Positions 8,697-16,887 of a stretch of DNA of 64,000 nucleotides are shown piece by piece (positions within the stretch are counted from its first letter, which is position 1; every line of letters starts with the position of its first letter). Position numbers and translations under genes: made by a program. Under the pieces are notes generated by a model that saw nothing but the letters and a program-made list of their open reading frames with translations, made no database searches and had not been told where the DNA came from. The DNA comes from Alkalilimnicola ehrlichii (GTDB lineage: Bacteria; Pseudomonadota; Gammaproteobacteria; Nitrococcales; AK92). The DNA is taken from positions 1 to 64,000 of the forward strand of contig NZ_NFZV01000009.1 in assembly GCF_003399765.1 (NCBI RefSeq), given 5' to 3'.

Positions 8697-9000
8697 CCAA
8701 GACTCCTAAGGAATTCGTTCAGGTACCGGAGCGGTAAAGAATGATTCAGCGCTTCCCGAGTAAACGCCGAATCTCCACGGCCTAAGCAGGGCGGCCTGCC
8801 AGACTGGTTGTTCAGTATCTACTTAAACGGCGTATTTTAGCTAACTACACAAGCCCTAAACAGTGTCTGAAATTAGCGACAGGGCGAGCATACCGCAGCC
8901 GCTGAAGCAAAGTGTTGACCTTAGGTTAAGTTGAGGTTTTACACTCGCTCTTGAATTTGCCAATGCGGCCTTTTCCTCCTCCGTGAAGGAAATTTTAAGT
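8697..9000. other. Divergent promoter region between barrel protein and ABC exporter
   Basis: No gene is seen. The right part holds a SoxR-type promoter (8915-8945). AAGGA at 8986-8990 is the ribosome binding site of the ABC exporter. AGGAGTC before 8696 on the minus strand serves the barrel gene. Confidence 0.5.
8915..8945 (+). promoter_or_regulatory. SoxR-type (MerR family) promoter of the ABC exporter
   Basis: TTGACC (8915-8920) and TACACT (8940-8945) are separated by 19 bases, the overlong spacer typical of MerR-family-activated promoters. Between them, 8919-8936 reads CCTTAGGTTAAGTTGAGG, which in either orientation matches the enterobacterial SoxR box CCTCAAGTTAACTTGAGG at about 15 of 18 positions. 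The spacing of -35, box and -10 is the same as I recall for E. coli soxS. Regulation by SoxR or a close relative is inferred. Confidence 0.6.
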
Positions 9001-10848
9001 ATGTTTCGTTTTTTCGAATCTTTAGTGAATCCGTTTCCAAGCGGCGAGCCGCGAACGCCCCCGCGCGGTCTGCTGCCGTTTCTGCTCCATTATTCGAAAC
9101 CGGTGTTGCCGTGGTTGACCGTGCTGGCGCTGATTACCGCATTGGTATCGGTCGTTGAATTGGTGGTGCTCAGCTATGTCGGCTCTATTGTCGATTGGTT
9201 GGCCGATACGGATCGGGAGGTACTCTTCGCCGAGCATGGCCGGGCTTTGATCGGAATGGCTTTGCTGGTGGTGGTGGGCTTCCCGCTGTTAGTGCTGGCG
9301 CAGTCGTTATTTACCCATCAAACGATCTTTGGCAACTATCCAATGATCGCTCGTTGGTTGGCGCATCGTTATATTCTTGGCCAGAGCCTCAATTTCTTCC
9401 AAGACGAGTTCGCAGGCCGCGTGTCGCAGAAAGTCATGCAAACGGCATTAGCGATACGCGAGACAGTCCTGAAAATCGTCGACTTATTCGTCTATGTGTT
9501 GGTGTATTTTCTCGGCGCTCTATTTCTTATGGGGAGTGCCGACCCTTGGTTGATGCTGCCTTTGGGCATCTGGTTGGGCATTTATCTCGCCATCGGGTTT
9601 ATTTTTGTGCCGCGGCTACGCCTGATTTCCATGGCACAAGCGGATGCACGTGCCCAGATGACGGGGCGTATCGTCGATAGCTATACCAATATTCAGACTA
9701 TTAAACTGTTTGCGCATACCATGCGCGAGCAGGAATATGCGCGTGGTGCGATGACGGGCTTTATGGACACTGTTTATCGTCAAATGCGCTTGGTCACGGT
9801 ACTGACGGTTGCGTTACAGACGAGTAATGCCCTGTTACTCGCCTCGGTGGCCGGTATCGGTATTTTTGCCTGGCAGCAAGGGGCGATTAGTCTCGGTGCG
9901 ATCGCGGTGGCAATTGCGCTGGTGTTGCGTATTCGTTCGATGTCGGATTGGATCTTATGGGAAGTTGCCGGCCTGTTCGAGAACATCGGGACGGTTCAGG
10001 ACGGCATTAACACCATCGCGCAGCCGCCTACGGTGAAGGATAAGCCGGATGCTAAGGAGCTGGTGGTGTCTACCGGCGATATCCGTTTCGAGCAGGTTAG
10101 GTTCGGCTATGGCAAGGAGCCCCCCGTTGTCGATGGGCTCGATCTACATATTCGTCCGGGCGAGAAAATCGGCTTAGTCGGTCGGTCGGGCGCCGGGAAA
10201 TCGACCTTGATCAACTTATTGCTGCGCTTCTACGATGTCGAAGGCGGTAGGGTGCTGATCGACGGCCAGAACATTGCCGAGGTAACGCAGGAGTCGTTAC
10301 GACGGCAGATCAGTATGGTGACTCAGGATACGTCCCTCTTGCACCGATCGATCAGAGATAATATTCGCTACGGTAGGCCAGACGCGCCGGAAGAAGAGAT
10401 CGTGCGAGCGGCGCGGCGTGCTCACGCCGACGAATTTATCCGCGAGCTGGAGGATCAGAAGGGGCGAGTCGGTTACGACGCTCACGCTGGCGAGCGCGGC
10501 GTGAAGCTCTCCGGCGGGCAGCGCCAACGCGTGGCCATTGCTCGTGTCATTTTAAAGGATGCTCCGATCCTTATCCTCGACGAGGCGACCTCGGCGTTGG
10601 ATTCCGAGGTTGAAGCGGCTATTCAAGAGCAGCTCTATACCCTAATGGAGGGGAAGACGGTCATCGCGATCGCCCACCGTTTATCGACTATTGCCATGCT
10701 CGACCGCTTAGTCGTTATCGACGAGGGGCGTGTGGTGGAGAGCGGTACCCACGCCGAGCTCTTGGAGCAGGACGGCTTGTATGCCGCTTTATGGCAGCGG
10801 CAATCCGGTGGGTTTCTTGGCTTAGAGCCGCAGGAGGCCGTTGGTTAA
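9001..10848 (+). CDS. ABC exporter, fused permease and ATPase
   Basis: A 615-residue half-transporter of the MsbA/MdlB type that exports a hydrophobic substrate as a dimer. I prefer the ATG at 9001 (AAGGA 10 bases upstream) over an in-frame GTG at 8983. Six membrane helices fill residues about 35-325. The nucleotide-binding domain shows Walker A 'GRSGAGKST', signature 'LSGGQRQR', Walker B 'LILDEATSALD' and the switch His in 'IAHRLST'. The SoxR-type promoter upstream suggests induction by redox-cycling compounds, so efflux of such compounds is plausible, as for exporters in other SoxR regulons. The substrate is not known. Confidence 0.9.
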   Translation: MFRFFESLVNPFPSGEPRTPPRGLLPFLLHYSKPVLPWLTVLALITALVSVVELVVLSYVGSIVDWLADTDREVLFAEHGRALIGMALLVVVGFPLLVLAQSLFTHQTIFGNYPMIARWLAHRYILGQSLNFFQDEFAGRVSQKVMQTALAIRETVLKIVDLFVYVLVYFLGALFLMGSADPWLMLPLGIWLGIYLAIGFIFVPRLRLISMAQADARAQMTGRIVDSYTNIQTIKLFAHTMREQEYARGAMTGFMDTVYRQMRLVTVLTVALQTSNALLLASVAGIGIFAWQQGAISLGAIAVAIALVLRIRSMSDWILWEVAGLFENIGTVQDGINTIAQPPTVKDKPDAKELVVSTGDIRFEQVRFGYGKEPPVVDGLDLHIRPGEKIGLVGRSGAGKSTLINLLLRFYDVEGGRVLIDGQNIAEVTQESLRRQISMVTQDTSLLHRSIRDNIRYGRPDAPEEEIVRAARRAHADEFIRELEDQKGRVGYDAHAGERGVKLSGGQRQRVAIARVILKDAPILILDEATSALDSEVEAAIQEQLYTLMEGKTVIAIAHRLSTIAMLDRLVVIDEGRVVESGTHAELLEQDGLYAALWQRQSGGFLGLEPQEAVG

Positions 10849-10872
10849 AACTCTCTTCAATGGACTAAAGCA

Positions 10873-11361
10873 CTAATTTAAGTACCAGATCGCGCCGTTT
10901 AGCACGCTCGCATAAGCAACCCAGATTGCATAAGGAACGAAAAGCAGTGCGGCGGCGCGATCGATACCTGCAAATACTTTAATGCAGGCGAATATCGCAC
11001 CGAGTAATATCAGTATCCAAACGAACGCCGCGGCTACGGCTTGCAGGCCGAAGAAAATCAGCGGCCAGTACAGATTCAGTAATAGCTGCATACCCCATAA
11101 AGCCAGCGGCCCGCGCCCGTCACGCCACCCTAATTGGAGCCAGATGCGCCAGCCGGCCACAGCAATCGCCAGATACAACACCGTCCATACCGGAGCGAAG
11201 ATCCAATCGGGCGGTGCGAAGGCGGGCTTAGCAAGGGTTTGATACCAGGTATCTTCCGAACCCGCGGTAACGCTACCGCCAATTCCCGAGACGATCAGGC
11301 ACACCACCAGAAAAAGGACGAGAACGCCAAAGCTTCGGTTGGTAGAGGGGTTGGTTTGCAT
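10873..11361 (-). CDS. tspO: TspO/MBR family tryptophan-rich sensory protein
   Basis: A 162-residue, five-helix membrane protein. 'KPAFAPPDWIFAPVW' is the family hallmark, followed by 'TVLYLAIAVAGWRIW' and 'LLLNLYWPLIFFGLQ'. TspO proteins bind porphyrins and related ligands and take part in stress and tetrapyrrole homeostasis. It converges on the ABC exporter with a 24-base gap. Length is normal for the family. The ATG lies 6 bases from a weak GGGATC-type site, so start strength is uncertain. Confidence 0.9.
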   Translation of the reverse strand: MQTNPSTNRSFGVLVLFLVVCLIVSGIGGSVTAGSEDTWYQTLAKPAFAPPDWIFAPVWTVLYLAIAVAGWRIWLQLGWRDGRGPLALWGMQLLLNLYWPLIFFGLQAVAAAFVWILILLGAIFACIKVFAGIDRAAALLFVPYAIWVAYASVLNGAIWYLN

Positions 11362-11760
11362 GGTTAGGGATCTCTCAATCGGGGCAACGCGCTGGAGTCG
11401 CTAAGGTAGCGTCTCTCGACGCCGGAGAGAAGTCGCCATGCATTTTCCGTTAAGAATATACTGAATAACTCCTGTGTTTCGGTTCCTGGCCAGGCGTGGC
11501 CTGCCGGTGAAGGCCGTTGCCGGTTGGCGACGGTTTGCACCCGTTTCTTTCTTTTAATTTCAACATTGCTGGTTACTGTGTCGATTTCCTAACGATTATT
11601 AACTTCGTGACTATACTGGTTGTGTTGCGCTTTTGTTGCTTGTTCATTCGCATCGTTTGAAATGTCTTCTGGTTGTTGCTGTTTTCTCTGAACGGCAACC
11701 GGAAGCTCCCCTTGGGGGAGACTTAACAACAACGCGAATCGCTAGAAGAGGAGAAACTCA
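11362..11760. other. Long intergenic region upstream of the secreted hydrolase
   Basis: No gene recognised. It is AT-rich around 11560-11640, where TATACT at about 11612-11617 could be a -10 box. CTCCCC/GGGGAG at about 11706-11720 forms a short hairpin in the probable 5' leader, and AGAGGAG at about 11746-11752 is the ribosome binding site for the GTG at 11761. Confidence 0.35.
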
Positions 11761-12633
11761 GTGAAGAGTAACTTTACAAAGAAGGCTTGGATTGCTTGCC
11801 TGGCTCTGGCATTGGTGTCGGGTAGTGCCTACGCGCTTAACCCCGATGGTTCCGATAATATTGGCGAAGGCGAGACCGGCACGGGCTTTCCTAACGTATT
11901 GGATTTTGCGGATACTGGGCCGTTTGCCACTACCGACGGCAACGAAGGGCCGAACTGTCGAGTCTTTAGGCCGACGGCATTGGGCGAGAACGGCCTGCAA
12001 CATCCGGTTATCGTCTGGGGGAACGGCACCGGTACTACGCCGACCTCCTACCGGAGTTTGTTAGAGCACTGGGCAAGTCACGGGTTTGTGGTGGCGGCAG
12101 CCCGTACCAGTAACGCCGGTAGCGGAGAGCAGATGCTGGAGTGTTTAAACTATCTTGAGCAACAGAATGCTTCCGGTAGCGGCGTTTACGCCGGCAATCT
12201 CGATATGGGTCGCGTCGGTACGTCCGGCCACTCGCAGGGCGGTGGCGGTAGTATCATGGCCGGTCGCGACAGCCGGGTGACGACCACAGCGCCGGTTCAA
12301 CCCTATATTTTGGGGTTAGGGCACGATAGTTCGTCGCAAAGTCAGCAGAACGGCCCGATGTTCCTGATGTCGGGTAGCCGGGATACCCTGGCCGGGCCCG
12401 TCTTGAACCAAAGGCCGGTGTTTAATCGCGCTAATGTTCCGGTGTTTTGGGGAACGCTCAACGGCGCCGGCCACTTCGAGCCGGTGGGGGATGGCGGCGA
12501 TTATCGCGGTCCTTCCACCGCTTGGTTCCGCTATCAGTTGATGGACGACGACAACGCCTCTGCCGAGTTCTTGGGCAGCAATTGCGGATTGTGCGGCGAT
12601 CGCAGTTGGGATGTAGAAACCAAGGACATGTAA
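11761..12633 (+). CDS. Secreted alpha/beta hydrolase, polyester-hydrolase/cutinase-like
   Basis: A 290-residue exported hydrolase. A GTG start follows AGAGGAG; the signal peptide is cleaved near 'GSAYALNPDG'. The nucleophile elbow is GHSQGGGGS (Ser158), the acid probably Asp208 in 'SGSRDT' and the base His238 in 'GAGHFEP'. The run of glycines after the nucleophile and the overall layout recall bacterial cutinase/PET-hydrolase-like and chlorophyllase-like esterases. Two close cysteines in 'SNCGLCGD' may form a disulfide at the C-terminus. It likely cleaves ester bonds outside the cell; activity on polymers is only a possibility. A bidirectional terminator separates it from the converging SDR gene. 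Confidence 0.8.
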   Translation: MKSNFTKKAWIACLALALVSGSAYALNPDGSDNIGEGETGTGFPNVLDFADTGPFATTDGNEGPNCRVFRPTALGENGLQHPVIVWGNGTGTTPTSYRSLLEHWASHGFVVAAARTSNAGSGEQMLECLNYLEQQNASGSGVYAGNLDMGRVGTSGHSQGGGGSIMAGRDSRVTTTAPVQPYILGLGHDSSSQSQQNGPMFLMSGSRDTLAGPVLNQRPVFNRANVPVFWGTLNGAGHFEPVGDGGDYRGPSTAWFRYQLMDDDNASAEFLGSNCGLCGDRSWDVETKDM

Positions 12634-12653
12634 GAGATAACGCCCTGTCTTGG

Positions 12654-12687
12654 AAAAGCCCTGTCGTCGATGGTCGACAGGGCTTTT
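12654..12687. terminator. Bidirectional rho-independent terminator
   Basis: AAAAGCCCTGTCG (12654-12666) pairs perfectly with CGACAGGGCTTTT (12675-12687) around an 8-base loop. It serves the hydrolase gene on the plus strand and the SDR gene on the minus strand. Confidence 0.9.
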
Positions 12688-12689
12688 GC

Positions 12690-13544
12690 TCAACGCCCGC
12701 TTGCCATCGGGTCGAAGGCGGTGTGTTCTTCTTGTGCCGCTTGCGCGCGGGCGGCAACTAAAGGTTTGATGTGTTTATGCGGAAAAATGTAGAACTGATT
12801 GTTCGCCACAGCCTGTAACGTTTGCTCGGCGACCTCGCGAGCTGAGATTTTGCTGCTCTCGATGGCTTTGCGAACGCGCTCGTCGCGGAGTCGACGCGCT
12901 TCGCTGTCAGGTGTCGTGGCGGCAAACTCGGCAGGGCGATTACGCTCCGAGTCGGCGATACCGGTAGGGAAGAAGCCGGGGCATAGAACCGAGACGCCGA
13001 TGTTGGCTTTGGCGTCTTTTAGATCTTGCACCAAGGTTTCCGAGATGGCTACAGCGCTGCTCTTGCTCGCGTTATAGATGGCGGTGCCGCCCATATTAAC
13101 CCAGCCGGCGGCCGAGGCGGTGTTGACAATATAGCCTTCGCCTTGTTCGAGCATCAGCGGGACGAAAGTCTTAATGCCCCAAACAATGCCATAAAGATTA
13201 ACCCCTAACACCCACTGCCAATCGTCGGGCGTGTTTTCCCAAATCGGGCCGCTTACGCTCACGCCCGCGTTATTGAACACTAAGTGTGCGCCGCCAAAAG
13301 CTTCCTTGGCTCGTGCGGCGAGCGCTTCGACTTGTTCTAGCTTGGAGACGTCGACGCGGAGCGTTGTGGCTTCAACCGTGGCAAGGTTGGCTTTCGCGAG
13401 AGAGACCGTTTCGGCTAACCCCTGCTCGTCGACATCGGCCAATATCAGCTTCATGCCGCGTTGGGCACAGCTAAGGGCAAGCTCTCTGCCAAGACCGCTG
13501 CCGGCACCTGTGATTACCGCCACCTTGTCTTTAAAGTTGTTCAT
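12690..13544 (-). CDS. Short-chain dehydrogenase/reductase
   Basis: A 284-residue classical SDR. The cofactor motif is 'TGAGSGLGRE' with an acidic 'ADVDEQ' after the second strand, which favours NAD(H). 'NNAGVS' and the catalytic 'YNASK' with the upstream Ser in 'NTASAAG' are present. The C-terminal extension 'YIFPHKHIKPLVAARAQAAQ' is typical of a branch of SDRs found next to lipid or steroid genes. The substrate is unknown. AGGAG precedes the ATG; the gene ends 3 bases before the shared terminator. Confidence 0.9.
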   Translation of the reverse strand: MNNFKDKVAVITGAGSGLGRELALSCAQRGMKLILADVDEQGLAETVSLAKANLATVEATTLRVDVSKLEQVEALAARAKEAFGGAHLVFNNAGVSVSGPIWENTPDDWQWVLGVNLYGIVWGIKTFVPLMLEQGEGYIVNTASAAGWVNMGGTAIYNASKSSAVAISETLVQDLKDAKANIGVSVLCPGFFPTGIADSERNRPAEFAATTPDSEARRLRDERVRKAIESSKISAREVAEQTLQAVANNQFYIFPHKHIKPLVAARAQAAQEEHTAFDPMASGR

Positions 13545-13741
13545 GTTGCTCTCCTGGTTGACGGGCTCAATGATTGGCCCCGGCTTGTGATGGTGGTTTC
13601 CCGAGCAGGAATGGGAGGTATTGTAAAAGAGCGGGTATCGCCTTTGTGTTAGCTGGGTGCCAAAACCTATTTTAGCTCTTAACCCGGTGCAACGCGTTTT
13701 GCTGTGATCCGCTGCGTCCTTTTAGAGCTTGCTTTAGCGAT

Positions 13742-13830
13742 AAAAAAACAGCGGGCAGGAGGAGGACCATGCCCGCTGAAGCTGCGCTTTAGCAGATGAG
13801 GAGTATGCTGCCACGAACCCGTGGCGAGCC
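13742..13830 (-). ncRNA. Candidate small RNA with anti-Shine-Dalgarno terminator loop (5' end uncertain)
   Basis: On the minus strand, CAGCGGGCA (13778-13770) pairs perfectly with TGCCCGCTG (13757-13749), followed by seven U residues (13748-13742): a strong rho-independent terminator. Its 12-base loop reads UGGUCCUCCUCC, complementary to Shine-Dalgarno sequences. Upstream on the same strand are GCCACG/CGTGGC (hairpin near 13808-13826), an ACUCCUC motif and a further imperfect stem. No gene ends here, so the terminator must close an unannotated transcript. The promoter and 5' end are not defined; 13830 is a rough limit. Confidence 0.5.
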
Positions 13831-14264
13831 ATGCAGCGGCATAATGCCGTGCTCATTTGTAAAGCAAACGCACGTTGCGCTGCCTTACGTCCGATGCCAT
13901 CCGCTTCCGTGCGGTAGTGGCAAAAAGCCGGGACGCTTCTACTTCGCCATCGTTGTCGATGTTTGAGTAAGCGTTCGAACAGGATGGATTTGGTCTCGTT
14001 TTGCGATACAAAATCCAAAAGTGTTTCGATGATAATAGTATGTGTTTGCTTTGTCTGTCAAATGTGAGTTCTTTGATCTTGTAGCAGGTTAATGCGGCGG
14101 CGAGCGTTCGCGCCTGCTGCGAATGCTGCAACGGCTCGCGTAAGTGGTTATAGTTAGGGCCAGTTTGATGTGCTTAATTGGCTCGAGGCAGGTGTCTGGC
14201 GATTAGACAGTAAGGCTAGCCCTTGCAGCTTTGCTTCTCCCGGTCTGCCGAGAAAAAACAGTAA
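13831..14264. other. Intergenic region without recognisable gene
   Basis: Several short minus-strand frames exist but none has family resemblance, a ribosome binding site and consistent codon use. CGGCATAATGCCG at about 13838-13850 is a 13-base palindrome. The stretch presumably contains the promoter of the candidate small RNA at 13742 and that of the TetR gene at 14287. Confidence 0.35.
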
Positions 14265-14278
14265 CTAACGCTAGTTAG
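14265..14278. promoter_or_regulatory. Candidate TetR operator
   Basis: CTAAC (14265-14269), a 4-base centre and GTTAG (14274-14278) form a perfect inverted repeat ending 8 bases before the ATG of the TetR-family gene. The position suits autorepression. This is inference from symmetry and location only. Confidence 0.4.
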
Positions 14279-14286
14279 GGCCGTGA

Positions 14287-14904
14287 ATGACCGATAAGCT
14301 TACTCCTCTTGCGAAAGCGCTTGCCGAACGTTCCGACCTTCGCGCGACCCCATTGACGGCTTTTCGCCAAGCGCGCCAGTGGTGGTTAGAAGGGCGGCGG
14401 TTGAATTTGTCCGCGTTAGCCGAAGAGCTCGGTGTCAGCCGAGCTACTCTTATGCGGTGGGTTGGTAACAAAGAGTTATTGCTCGGCGAAATTTTATGGT
14501 CGCTCTATAAGGCGGAGTTCGACCGCGCGAAGACGCGAGCCGATGAGACGCCCGATTTAACGGGGCTCGACTATTTGGCTCAGATTTACCATGACATTAA
14601 CGAGGCTTTGATCGACGCAAAGCCCTTGCGCCAATTTTTAAGCGACGATCCAAAGTTCGGCCTGCAGGTGCTTACGGCTAACGTCAGCGGTTTGCAGGAG
14701 CGCCTGGTAGGGGTTTGGGAAGCGCTTATTGTGCAGCAGCTGAAAAAGGGGACGATTCGTCCGCAACTGCCTGCCGGCGAGCTTGCGTATTACATTGTCC
14801 GTATCGGCCAGGGTGCGCTGTACAGCGATATTATCTGTGGCCGAGAGCCTGCCTTGGAGCCGGCGGATACGGCATTTAGGTTGTTGTTTTCCGAGCTTCG
14901 GTAG
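14287..14904 (+). CDS. TetR-family transcriptional regulator, QsdR-like
   Basis: A 205-residue regulator. The helix-turn-helix lies at about residues 35-60 ('LNLSALAEELGVSRATLMRWVGNKE'-type segment), and the ligand domain, with 'LSDDPKFGLQVLTANVSGLQ' and 'IVRIGQGALYSDIICGREP', resembles the C-terminal domain of QsdR-type regulators. QsdR in Rhodococcus controls lactone-degradation genes, but no lactonase is adjacent, so the target here is unknown. A symmetric element directly upstream suggests autoregulation. Its 3' end overlaps the converging diguanylate cyclase gene by 29 bases. Confidence 0.85.
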   Translation: MTDKLTPLAKALAERSDLRATPLTAFRQARQWWLEGRRLNLSALAEELGVSRATLMRWVGNKELLLGEILWSLYKAEFDRAKTRADETPDLTGLDYLAQIYHDINEALIDAKPLRQFLSDDPKFGLQVLTANVSGLQERLVGVWEALIVQQLKKGTIRPQLPAGELAYYIVRIGQGALYSDIICGREPALEPADTAFRLLFSELR

Positions 14905-16099
14905 TCGTTTCTTTCCCGCCTCGGGTATCGTACGCGAAAACTTGATTGCGGCCTCGATGCTTGCCTCGGTAAAGGGCTTTGTCAGCTCGTACCAGAAGAT
15001 CGCTTAGCGCTTTGTCGCCTGGTTGGAGTTCGGTGACACCGAACGTGGCGGTGAGTTGAAAGCTTTGTTCGGCTGCCTCGATTATGTCGGCTTCGATCTT
15101 AGTGCGTAGACGGTTTAGGACGGTAGCGGCATCTTCCGCCGAGGTGGCGGGCAATACAACTAGGAATTCTTCGCCGCCTAGCCGGCCGACAATATCGCTT
15201 TCCCGCAGTTCGCGGCGGCAGACCGTCGCAATATGGCTCAAAGCCAGATCGCCGGCGGCGTGACCGTAGGTGTCGTTGATGTACTTAAAGTGATCCAGGT
15301 CGATGATACACACGGCAAGCGGCTGCCCGGTTGCACGGGCGACGGCCATGGCTTGCTCGAATAACTCCTCGTAGCGGCGGCGATTATAAAGCCCGGTGAG
15401 AGGGTCGGTTTCGGCCTGTCGCTTTAGCGTCGCTTCCAGCTGTTTGCGTCGCTCGTTCTCCTTCTGAGCCCTTTCCAATGCCTCGAATTCGCGTCGGTGC
15501 AGCATGTGCAGGCGGTATGAGATGGTTGAGCCGGCATAGACAGGAAGGCCGAATGCCAGCAATAACGACAGCATATGGGTAAGCCCTGGACGGGAGACTG
15601 CATAAAGGCATGCTAAGTTAAGTACCGCCGACAGCAAGCCTATCGCTAACGAGTATAGGAAACGGTTGGGAACCTGAACGTACTGAATCACGATCAGTAT
15701 CATTGCGATTGCCGCGATCCAAGCCGTCCATTCGTCGGGCGTTATGAAATACAGGCCGGGATAAAGCATGACGCAGAACAACAGCAGCGGAGTAATTGCC
15801 GCGCCGTTTGCGGCCCATGAAGGCCGTTTATTTAATGCATAAATGCTCAGGACCATGATGACGATGACGAGCGCCCTGCCGGCGACGGATAGCAGGAATG
15901 CGCGGCCGAACCCGTTGTAGAAGTAGTCGACGTAGCTGAACGTGGCGACAAGCAGTATCCAACCGTACAGGACGCGGATCAGGTAGCGAGCCGAGGTATT
16001 GGCCGTATGACCGCGGTAGCGCGTCTCAGTCTCCGCACTCGCGAACTCCACCTTCCATGGATTGATTTTGTATTCGGGTGGTGGTTGTTGTTCGATCAT
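14876..16099 (-). CDS. Membrane diguanylate cyclase (GGDEF)
   Basis: A 407-residue protein. About six membrane helices (residues 40-200) precede a coiled linker ('EFEALERAQKENERRKQLEA') and a complete GGDEF domain from 'DPLTGLYNRRRYEELF'. The active-site loop is GGEEF, with the c-di-GMP inhibitory RxxD site ('RESD') five residues upstream, so the enzyme should be active and feedback-inhibited. It makes c-di-GMP, controlling biofilm or motility decisions; the sensed signal is unknown. AT-rich DNA upstream (16110-16160) probably holds its promoter. Confidence 0.92.
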   Translation of the reverse strand: MIEQQPPPEYKINPWKVEFASAETETRYRGHTANTSARYLIRVLYGWILLVATFSYVDYFYNGFGRAFLLSVAGRALVIVIMVLSIYALNKRPSWAANGAAITPLLLFCVMLYPGLYFITPDEWTAWIAAIAMILIVIQYVQVPNRFLYSLAIGLLSAVLNLACLYAVSRPGLTHMLSLLLAFGLPVYAGSTISYRLHMLHRREFEALERAQKENERRKQLEATLKRQAETDPLTGLYNRRRYEELFEQAMAVARATGQPLAVCIIDLDHFKYINDTYGHAAGDLALSHIATVCRRELRESDIVGRLGGEEFLVVLPATSAEDAATVLNRLRTKIEADIIEAAEQSFQLTATFGVTELQPGDKALSDLLVRADKALYRGKHRGRNQVFAYDTRGGKETTTEARKTTT

Positions 16100-16406
16100 A
16101 GGGTCGGTCGCGGGATTTTATATTTTTTAATAATAATACGCTAACTTTTATTGGTTTGACGTATCTTTAGCAACTTGTTTGACTACGATTTGAAGAGGAA
16201 CGTGCTTAGTACCGGCACCGGCGACGTCCTGTATCGCGATGCTACCGTTGGGGTAGGTAGGGCCGGTGGTGTGTATTTGTTTGAACGTTATAGGGTAGGG
16301 GTCTCGCTTCGGGGGGCTTGCCGGCGGCGGCGTCTTGGTTGGCCTGGCAATGCCGAATGCATCGGAGCATCTATCTTAAGGCCGTGCTTCCTAAAGGGGA
16401 AGGCGT
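16100..16406. other. Intergenic region between diguanylate cyclase and DUF4124 genes
   Basis: The part next to 16100-16170 is very AT-rich and probably contains the promoter of the diguanylate cyclase. A plus-strand frame from about 16175 has a protein-like first 45 codons but no ribosome site and no recognisable family; I do not call it. Confidence 0.35.
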
Positions 16407-16742
16407 TTAGCCACACCAACGTTCAATGGCATTGCGGGCGCGTTTTTTAGCGGCCAGCCATTGCGGATCGTCGGGGCTGACGTCGTCGAGTTGTTGCAGC
16501 TGTACCAGAGCGCCTTGAAAGTCTCGGCAGCGAATGCGTTGTACCCGTGCCGAAGGCTGCCGGCTGTCGGCGTTGCCGGTACGGCTGGAGGGTAGCGTCA
16601 GCGTCTCTCGCGAGACGCCTCGCGGCGGCGGCTCGTCGGTGAAATGGACATTGCCGTGGGCGTCGGTCCAGCGGTACACCGTGGTCGCAGATAAAGCGGT
16701 GCTGGTCACCAATAACAAAAGGGCCAATGTCGTTTTGTACAT
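16407..16742 (-). CDS. DUF4124 domain-containing exported protein
   Basis: A 111-residue small exported protein. I place the start at the ATG at 16742 because it opens a clean signal peptide ('LALLLLVTSTALSA'); the longer frame upstream is basic and not signal-like. The DUF4124 core 'VYRWTDAHGNVHFTDEPP' follows directly, as is usual. Two cysteines, one in 'RIRCRDF' and one at the C-terminus ('ERWCG'), may pair in the periplasm. The function of the family is unknown. The ribosome site before this ATG is weak. Confidence 0.75.
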   Translation of the reverse strand: MYKTTLALLLLVTSTALSATTVYRWTDAHGNVHFTDEPPPRGVSRETLTLPSSRTGNADSRQPSARVQRIRCRDFQGALVQLQQLDDVSPDDPQWLAAKKRARNAIERWCG

Positions 16743-16887
16743 TGTTATTTTTCTGTGTCCGGATGGGGAGCGTGTGATTGGCTTCCCCCTTGTCGTTGCC
16801 TTATGTGGCATGTGTCTTTGCGATCCGTCTCGTTCGGTCGGTCGCAATATCCTTAATTATATAGTAACAAGCGATGCTCAATGAGGC

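Noticed and set aside
13734-14131. Two overlapping minus-strand frames of 92-94 codons
   Set aside because: No family resemblance, no ribosome site, and one frame runs through the terminator hairpin. A small hydrophilic protein cannot be fully excluded.
16175-16450. 91-codon plus-strand frame with a protein-like start
   Set aside because: Only a TTG start without a ribosome site, composition becomes random after about 45 codons and it overlaps the DUF4124 gene.
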